Assembly: GCA_016859345.1 (NCBI GenBank)
Contig: CM029121.1
Location: forward strand, 24,317,675-24,381,674
Direction of reading: 5' to 3'
DNA length: 64,000 nucleotides
Origin: Istiophorus platypterus
Lineage: Eukaryota; Chordata; Actinopteri; Istiophoriformes; Istiophoridae
This document shows, piece by piece, positions 56,909 through 64,000 of the stretch. A model generated the notes under the pieces. It saw only the letters and a program-made list of their open reading frames with translations. It made no database searches and had not been told where the DNA came from. Position 1 is the first letter of the stretch; every line of letters starts with the position of its first letter. Position numbers and translations under genes: made by a program.

Positions 56909-58812
56909 GGTGGGTGGTGTGTGTGTGGGTGGTGTGTGTGTGCGTGCGTGCGTGGTGTGTTTGGTGGGGTTGGTGGGGAACTGTTTTCAGGAATCGGAGC
57001 GACGATGACTCCCGACAGTCTGACACCCTTTGTGTTGGAATTTTTGCTTTGTCAGTTATCGCCCATCAATTTGGTGTGGGTGTGTGCTTTTTGTTTTTTT
57101 TTTTTAGAGGAATTTTGCATGTGTGTGTGCGTGTGTGTGTGTGTGTCTGTGTGTGTGTGTGTGTATTATCCCTCTCAAGGACAAATTAGCCACACAAGAA
57201 GACAAAAGATGAGGGAGATCCTTTACGCGTCGGGCTTCTGCTTAGATTTAAATCAAGGGCCTGGGGCTGATATTGGGCCACTGGGAGAGGAGGAGGTTGT
57301 TTTAGTGGATTAAACGTGTCCTCATAAAAAAAGAAAGTCCTCGTAAGTATAGTGCAACAAAGAGAACTCATTACAGTAAATGATGTATTAGGCTAACGAC
57401 TCTCCCAGCCTGAGGCTTACACTCGTCAAAAAAAGGGAAAAAAGAACGATTTTTCCACTGAAACTCAGCAGTGCAGCGTCTGCTTTTTTAACAGCTCTGA
57501 GGTGATGAGAGGCCTTGATGTTGCTTAATAGACTAATAGATTATCCCTATGGCAGTATGTGCTTTATGTGACTGTGTGTTTTTGTGTGTGTGTGCGCGCG
57601 TGAGGATCGAAGCAGTCGTATATTATAATGTGTGCTGCTTATTATCTGTAAATAAATATAATATGTGTGTGTGTTAAATTTTTAAATGTGCTGTGAGCCA
57701 TCTAATGTAATTACATCTTTAGCGTCCATGTCTGCGTTTTGAATAGAGCTGAATTAACCGTTCTAATGCCTGGTTCGGAAATTTCCGACTATTTATTTTT
57801 TTTGCAGCCTCAGTACACATGCGGCGGTGGACAGAAAAATATGAAATCGCTTCACATGTTAAGTGTAGAGCGCCCCAGATTTTTGGGGGGAATTATTCAG
57901 ATCGGTGGTTTACAATAAATCAGCTGCAGCAGCGGCACCGGTTAGGAAGAACTGTTTAAACAGTGGACATCAAGCTCCACATAGACGATATTAGGAGAAG
58001 CTGTAAGTAAAAGACTGAGAATGAAATGAAGTCCAACCAGTTACAGAGTAGTAGCGGGAAAAAACCTTCTTGCTGCCTTTCTTGAACATACGCAACCATT
58101 AATTTTAATATTCTCAATAGTAGTTAATCAATAAAAAAATCTAAATCTACCAACATATATGTAGATTCAAATACACACTTTTTTTTTTCCTGAGAGAAAG
58201 GCACTTCGAGTATAATAAATAAAAATAAACCTTTAAACAGTGGAACCAGCAATGACACTAACATGCATTTTATAAACACATCTAAGCAAATTGAACAGCA
58301 TTGAACCTACAATAAATGTAGTGAACTGTCGATGAGGGCAGGGTATTAAAGTCTGGTTTAAGTCAGGTTAAACATGTAGTTTTCCTTTGACAACTGCATG
58401 AAGATTATACTCAACTTAAAGCTATACTTTGATTTGATGCACAAATAAGAAAAGAAGTACCAAGATGCATATATATTATATGTTAATTGTATATTGGTAG
58501 AGACATGCTTCCATTTTTATATTTTAGCTAAAAAAAAAAACCTTTCCGGATGGAAAAAAGTTTCAGTAGCCCCATTAAGGATTCCAGGAAGGTGTTGGTT
58601 TCAGCGTCACAGGAGATCAATATCTATCCCTTGTTATCATTATGAGATCAGCAGCGCAAGTTCAGACCCTCGGCAGTTCATGGGTCACCTCAGCTTTCCT
58701 CCATCACGGTTGAGAAGACCTCCCCCTCCCCTGTCCCCCTTCTCGATTCACTGAGCCCAAACAGTGGCCCCCAAAATGAAAAATGCTTATTCGTTTATCT
58801 TTTCTTTCACAG
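55161..58812. other. sox6 intron 1, distal part
   Basis: AT-rich sequence with no supportable gene. Contains GT/GGTG repeats (56871-56978), GT (57120-57164) and a short GT/GCGC tract near 57580-57602. The last 30 bases before 58813 form the acceptor (cttttctttcacag). Confidence 0.55.
56871..57164. repeat. GT and GGTG repeats
   Basis: GT then GGTG/GGGT units at 56871-56978, and a GT tract at 57120-57164. Cys/Val-rich frames across them are artefacts. Confidence 0.9.
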
Positions 58813-58813
58813 A

Positions 58814-59032
58814 ATGATGTCTTCCATGCGAGCAACGCCTCCCTTCCACCCACCGTCCGAGGAGGAGGAAGTGATGGGCCAGGACGGCATGGCCTGGGCC
58901 AAGGACGAGCGGGACGCCCCCAAGGAGAAGGCGTCGCCGCCCGCGCACGACCTGCCCCACCCCGACGAGGCGCAGACGATCGCGGAGAAACCGGCGGACG
59001 TCGAGTGGGAGAACATCGGGCCGGCTGCGATG
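58814..59032 (+). CDS. sox6: sox6 first coding exon
   Basis: The exon starts at 58813 after acceptor tttctttcacag and ends in CGATG|gtgagc, phase 0. Two ATGs in a row (58814, 58817); the second gives MSSMRATPPF, matching the SOX6 start MSSKQATSPF, so 58817 may be the main start. The 73 codons are Glu/Asp/Pro-rich and disordered, and end with VEWENIGPAAM, which corresponds to the DWDS-containing end of the mammalian exon. SOX6 is a SoxD transcription factor without a transactivation domain. It works in cartilage, muscle fibre type, red-cell and neural development. Identity is confirmed by the next exon. The plus-strand position downstream of c11orf58 agrees with human synteny. Confidence 0.93.
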
Positions 59033-59373
59033 GTGAGCGGTGACTTAACGCACGGGGCCCAGAAATTGGCCGTATCTTATCTTGAGATATGTTCGTGTAG
59101 CTCGGTACCATAAAACAAACACGGTAAGTGAGTGTAGACAGTGTACACACTCAGGGCGCACGGCTCATAAAGCACTTATGAAATACATGCTGGAGTACAC
59201 GGGGTGTGCAAATTCTCATGCATAATGATGACCGAGCACAACCGAGTGCACACACACACACACACAGTGGTTCTCTGTGGTCTGGGTGCTGCAGGCAGTG
59301 CTGTAGGCAGACCGGTGAGGGGCTCTCCTCTAGAGACCTACACCCCTTAGTTCTTCTCATCTCAGCCTGTTTT

Positions 59374-59451
59374 GGTGTGTGTGTGTGTGTGTTTGTGAGA
59401 GTGTGTGTGTGTGTGTGCGTGTGTGTGTCTTTGTGTGTGTGTGTGTGCGTG
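59374..59451. repeat. GT-rich microsatellite
   Basis: Several GT tracts with short interruptions. Confidence 0.92.
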
Positions 59452-60679
59452 CTGAGGTGTTCAGGTTCGGTTGGACCAGGCCTGTCTGACTTGCCTCAGA
59501 GGGGAAAAGGGAGAAGTTCTGAGGGTAAAGTTTCCTTAGGTGTCGGTGTTGCGGCTCGAGTAAAATCTCCCACACAAAAAAGTCCTTTTCACTTTTTTTA
59601 CAAGAATTTAAATTTGACAAAATCTAATTTCACTGGACATAATAATATTTATATTATTATGTTAAACCATTCTTAGTGCATAATGGGAACATATAACGCA
59701 ATTAAACCTAAAACAAGGTGATTTGCAGCTTGGCATCACTTAACATCAGTCTTCTGGTTTTCAAAGCGGCATTGAGGCAAAAAAATGTTCCTGGGCATCA
59801 CGGAGCTGTCTCACTTTTTTCCCCCAACTCACTGTGTTTCTTTACTTCTTTTCTTTTTCTTTTTTTTGTTAAGTTGTCACGTACCGTTTTTTAACTCCTG
59901 AATGTGGCCACTGTCTCTCATGAGCAAACCGCTGGAGACTGATGGCTTATAAAGAATTGATTCTTTCAAGTGAGCTCTGGATACGGAAAAAAAAAAAAGG
60001 GAGAGAAAAAGTAGGTTTTGGCCAGAAAATAACAAGGTAAACAGGTTGAAACATGAGATATTGTTGGGACCACGAGGCTTGCAGTAGGAGAAAATGGCCG
60101 CAACACATCAGAAATATAAAAGTTGGAAGATGGACAACTTCAAGACAGAAAATGTGAAACATCCTTCTTCTGTTTCGTCTGAATCAGCCAGACAGCTCAT
60201 AAATTGGCCCGAACTCTCGATGCACTCTGATATTTTTTCATTTTCCCATCAAGCATATTGCCTTTACGTCCACGGCGACATCCGCCAGCTGCTCAAGGAC
60301 AATTTACAACATCACGGGCTTAGCCATGCACATGCATTGTCTGCTGGGGAGGGGGAGGGGTACCCGCGACCTTTCGGGGTTCTAAACTCGATCCGGCCGC
60401 CGGAACCTTCCCGCCCGCGCCCGCTTGTGTGAGCCAGCGGCGGCGATGTGCGCGGACGGGGAAACGCACACCTGAACCATCCACGGAGTGACACACTATC
60501 TCCTAATCCCCATTTACAGAGGCATCTTCCGCTTAAAGAGTGCACAACCGGGGGCCTCCTGGAGCCGTTTCAAGGGCGTCTTAAGATCTCGCTGTTAGCC
60601 AAAGCCCCTTGTCTTTGAAACATAAGCTGCCTAAAGTTCTCGGAGACACCCCCCCCCCCCTCCCCACCCCACCTCTCAT

Positions 60680-60728
60680 ACACACACACACACACACAGA
60701 CACACACACACACACTCTCTCTCTCTCT
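60680..60728. repeat. (CA)n(CT)n compound microsatellite
   Basis: CA tract with one interruption running straight into CT. Confidence 0.92.
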
Positions 60729-61853
60729 GTAAGGGGAGGAGAAAGCGTCCAGAAATAGCCTCGGTGTTAGAACACCTGTGCTAAAGTGTCTGTTGTGTGG
60801 GACAATGTGGTCGTCTTGAAGGGCTTATCGTTGTGGTAAATATAGACTCCTTGTGCCTGATGCTTAACTCATAACCCGGCGGGGCGAACAGCAGTGGGAC
60901 ACAAACACCCCGTCATGCAGCACAAAATAGAAAGGGCCATTAAATGTCTGTAGTCCTCTGTAAACAAGTCTTTGTCTTACCCTCCGTAAAACAGGGGCTA
61001 ATCCAAATTCTCAGCAAGAAAATGTCTCATCTGAATGTTTAGTCTCTTTTTTTTCGTCCTATACATGAATGTATGTGTGTATGTATCTATCTATATATCT
61101 ATATTCTCTAGTAAGTTAGCACCACCTCAGACAACTGTCTTTAAATGTTGAGCTAGAGCCAAACTGCAAGTAGCTGTGGCATCACGTAGGTTTTATGCTG
61201 ATTCGCAGTGAACTTGCTAGAATGTGCAGATTTCCCCAGACTGTGATTCCACATTTCTTCCAAGACAGTAGGACAATAAAAGAAACATCTGTACCGGCTA
61301 GAAATCGCTTAGATTGATCCATGAAGCCGTGTCCTCAAGCCTGTACTGTTCTCGGCTTTTCTGCGTTGTGGTTTTGCATTTGTGATGGTCATTTTATGGC
61401 TTTATTAGAGACTTGTGAGCAGAGAGGGATGACAGGACACCAGGGGAGGGATGGGCAATGACTTGCAACCCTCAGCTGCAACTCACACTGACATGCATTT
61501 TTAATAATAGAATAATAGATACGAGAGTAGGCCCGGTCCAGTTGAAGGAATGCAATGAAGTAACACTACAGGGCTCCTGACGACAGTTAGATCAAGTACT
61601 GTGATCATGACATCCTGTCAGTAGCAACATGCAATCCCAAACTTGACCTTTCGGCATGTCACACCAGCCAGCCCATGCTAAAGTAAAGCACAGCTAAGCG
61701 AAATAAAACTGTGGGGATACACAGTGAATAGATATGAGGTGTGAGGGGTATAAGAGCTGTGGGACGTATTCGCCCAATATGCATTTACAAAGAAATGCAA
61801 AATGAAACGCTTCTAACTCCAAACTGCTGATTTTTTTTCTCCCCCTCCTCCAG

Positions 61854-62067
61854 GAAAACGAAAGCAGTAAAGGCTGCTCAGGTTACTCCTACCGGACTAA
61901 CTCTACCTCTCCACACAAGCCAGAGGAGTGTTCCAGGGAGGGTTCCAGGGAGCCCGTGATCGGCCTCGCGTTCGGCACGCCGGAGCGCCGCAAAGGGAGC
62001 CTCGCCGACGTGGTGGATACGTTGAAACAGAAGAAGCTCGTGGAGCTGACCAAGACAGAGCAGGACG
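61854..62067 (+). CDS. sox6: sox6 second coding exon (SoxD-conserved segment)
   Basis: Acceptor ctcctccag, donor G|gtgaga, phase 1. It reads ENESSKGCSGYSYRTNSTSP, HKPEECSREGSREP, then FGTPERRKGSLADVVDTLKQ, KKLVELTKTEQD. The GTPERRKGSLADVVDTLKQ segment is shared by SOX5 and SOX6. The flanking YSYRTNSTSPHKP and KKL.E.T.TEQ fit SOX6 better than SOX5. The leucine zipper, glutamine-rich box and HMG box are encoded further right, outside the window, so the gene is partial here. A GT microsatellite begins 26 bases after the donor. Confidence 0.96.
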
Positions 62068-62090
62068 GTGAGAGGAAAGGTCTTCTGTTC

Positions 62091-62127
<37 letters not shown>

Positions 62128-64000
62128 TACTCGTTTCAGCACTTCAGCTCGGCTCAGTCGAGACCTGGATGCAGCGTAGTGTAGCTGCTCCTCAGGCCTG
62201 ACAATATTACCGAAGTATTATGGCTGCTGTCATGTGAAGACCTCGTATTGCCAAAATAGCTTAACCAAATCTATGAAAAACTGTTTGATGGCGATGCATT
62301 TTTGGTTTTATCAAAGGAGCTTTGAGAGAGTTTTAGTGGCTTATAAGGTTTAAGAAAAAAAATGGAATAAACCCATGGTGGAGCATATGATCCCGCAATT
62401 TATCTGGAATTACATTTCATTGACAGTTTTTGGGTCAAATGCCTCCGTTTGCTGGTGTGTTGATGCCAGAGGAAGAGGTTGCACCACTCATGCACATTAG
62501 CCACTTGGATTTTCCCTCTCTGGGGCAGCAGTTCACTAACTTTTAATTAAAGCACCGTTTTTTTTGTTTTTTGTTTTTCTTTTTCCTGTTGGTATATTTT
62601 ACTTTAAAATTTTTGGCAGTGATTTATGACATCAGGCCCGGAGGAGCATGCGGCCGGCGGCCGGCGGCCGTAAGCGGAGAGCTGTCTGTCCTCGTGTACG
62701 GCTGAAAACGATTGGCGCAGCTGTTTTAAAATATCTCAAGTGTTACAGCCGAAATCCGTTAAGGAGCTGACGTAGGAACCGCGGCCAGAGAGATGACAGA
62801 ACAACCAGAGCAGCACTTGTCATGTCACCTGGTGTTGTTGTGTGTTGACAGAAATCTGGATGAATTAATATATACATATGTATTTATATATCACCAACCA
62901 GCCACCATCTTGAATTGAAGTGATGAATTAACACACTAATAAGTAGCACAGGGTCGAGTATAATTGTGCGATTCTGAAATAATCCATCGACTCTAATTTG
63001 TGTTTGCTTAGTTTTTGTGTGTGACAGCCTCATTTTTGTCGAGAGCAATCGGACCGAAAAGAACAGCACATAAACAGGGAGTAAATATGTCCGACAACAG
63101 CCGATCAGGCAGATAACAATGACTAATGGTATTTTTGGTAAAATAAGATAGAGATCTCTGCTTTAAAACAGCTCTAAATAACTTTTAACAATGCGGCATG
63201 TTGTTGATTTTAAACAGTGGCTGTTGTGCTGTGGATTAAAAGCAGCCGAGGAGCTTTTTTTTTATTATTTTTAATTCATTTCATTCCCCTGGCGTTTGAT
63301 CGGCAGGATGTCGCTCATTTGCTCGCCTCTCGCACGTGAAGAGAAAACAGCCCTACCTGTATTTTGTTTTTCCTTTTTCCCGAAACCCGTCCTCCTCTGA
63401 GGATCTTTTGAACATCTGAAAATTACGACCGACAGATCCCTCGCTCGTCAGATCACAATATCAATCAGTGAAAACACAGGTTTCCCTTTCTGCCCCCCCC
63501 CCCAGCGCTCCTCTGATCTGCACCACTAGCACAGGAAAGCGCCGGAGTCTCCCAGCATGCCTTGGCTTGCCCCTTCCTACCCCACAGCAAGCCAGATCTG
63601 AAACCATCCGACACCCCTCTTTACTGTTATGTGCACATAGTAATCGCGATGATATCAGAGGAGCGCTTGATCTCCCTCATTTAGAGGGTTTTACTTTGTT
63701 ATTGATACAGTAAAGTGGGCCAGAATGGGACAGCCGGGGGCGTAATACAGTACACAGTGTCTTTAGTTGAAAGACAGGTAGCTCTGCCTCTTATCTGCAG
63801 TGCAGGGAAAAAAAAAATAAAAAGGTTTGAAAGGGAAAATTCGTGCGGCCGTCCACGAGCGCGTGAGTATGTGTGTGTGTGCGTTCAGAAGTACTGTGAC
63901 ATCTTCCTGTCAAATCAAAAGGGATGTGAGTGGAGGGAAAACGCTGTTTTTTTTTTCCATCCCAGTGCACAGGTTCCTCCATTCCCATCCAACTAGCCGG
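62068..64000 (+). other. sox6 intron after coding exon 2 (open at window end)
   Basis: About 1.9 kb with no recognisable sox6 exon; the expected next exon (LLSKDWKEK-type sequence) is absent. Contains a GGCCGGC triple repeat near 62650-62669 and T-rich runs. Confidence 0.6.
62094..62126. repeat. (GT)16 microsatellite near a sox6 splice donor
   Basis: Thirty-three bases of GT starting 26 bases after the donor of coding exon 2. Confidence 0.96.

Larger units (their letters stand above)
59033..61853 (+). other. sox6 intron between coding exons 1 and 2
   Basis: About 2.8 kb. Contains GT tracts (59374-59451) and CA/CT repeats (60680-60728). A repeat-free stretch at about 60730-60980 (TGGGACAATGTGGTCG, GTTGTGGTAAATATAGAC) could be regulatory. 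No additional exon seen. Confidence 0.6.

Noticed and set aside
1..64000. CRISPR arrays, operons or bacterial-type signals
   Set aside because: The window is vertebrate nuclear DNA with introns; no direct-repeat/spacer array was seen.

Overview
This is a vertebrate chromosomal segment, almost certainly from a ray-finned (teleost) fish. Genes are split by GT/AG introns, dinucleotide repeats and C/G homopolymer runs are frequent, and there is a decayed Tc1-type transposase. One gene is a FISNA-NACHT-LRR-B30.2 immune receptor, an architecture characteristic of fish. The gene order plekha7 (+), c11orf58/SMAP (-), sox6 (+) matches, in relative order and orientation, the human 11p15 block PLEKHA7-C11orf58-SOX6. 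I recall that order from general knowledge and did not search for it. I cannot name the species.

Left part (1-18 kb). The last three exons of a plekha7-like gene run rightward to a TGA at 1807-1809. Facing it is a complete nine-exon NLR gene on the minus strand (10142 down to 3411). I assembled it exon by exon; all splice phases agree and give 1,088 codons plus a stop. A Tc1/mariner pseudogene lies in its second intron. Next is the complete five-exon c11orf58 (small acidic protein, 181 aa) on the minus strand, with its promoter near 15.45-15.6 kb. An unassigned CpG-rich patch sits between the two genes at about 10.75-11.4 kb.

Right part (18-64 kb) belongs to sox6. A GC-rich region near 18.0-18.5 kb ends in a good splice donor and is the likely non-coding first exon. 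A roughly 40 kb intron follows. The first coding exon is at 58814-59032 and the second at 61854-62067. The second carries the SoxD-conserved GTPERRKGSLADVVDTLKQ segment. The coiled coil and HMG box lie beyond the window.

The long intron holds no gene I can support. It holds many microsatellites, two strong G-quadruplex motifs, a 127-bp uninterrupted alternating purine-pyrimidine tract, one LINE reverse-transcriptase scrap and many microsatellite-free blocks rich in SOX, homeodomain or MEF2-like sites. Those blocks look like enhancers, as expected for a developmental regulator. It also holds a 985-bp tandem duplication (copies over 99% identical) that includes one such block. This is either a very recent enhancer duplication or an assembly artefact, and it is the most notable structure here. 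Two coding exons, one in plekha7 and one in sox6, have long GT tracts beside a splice site, which makes their splicing worth testing.
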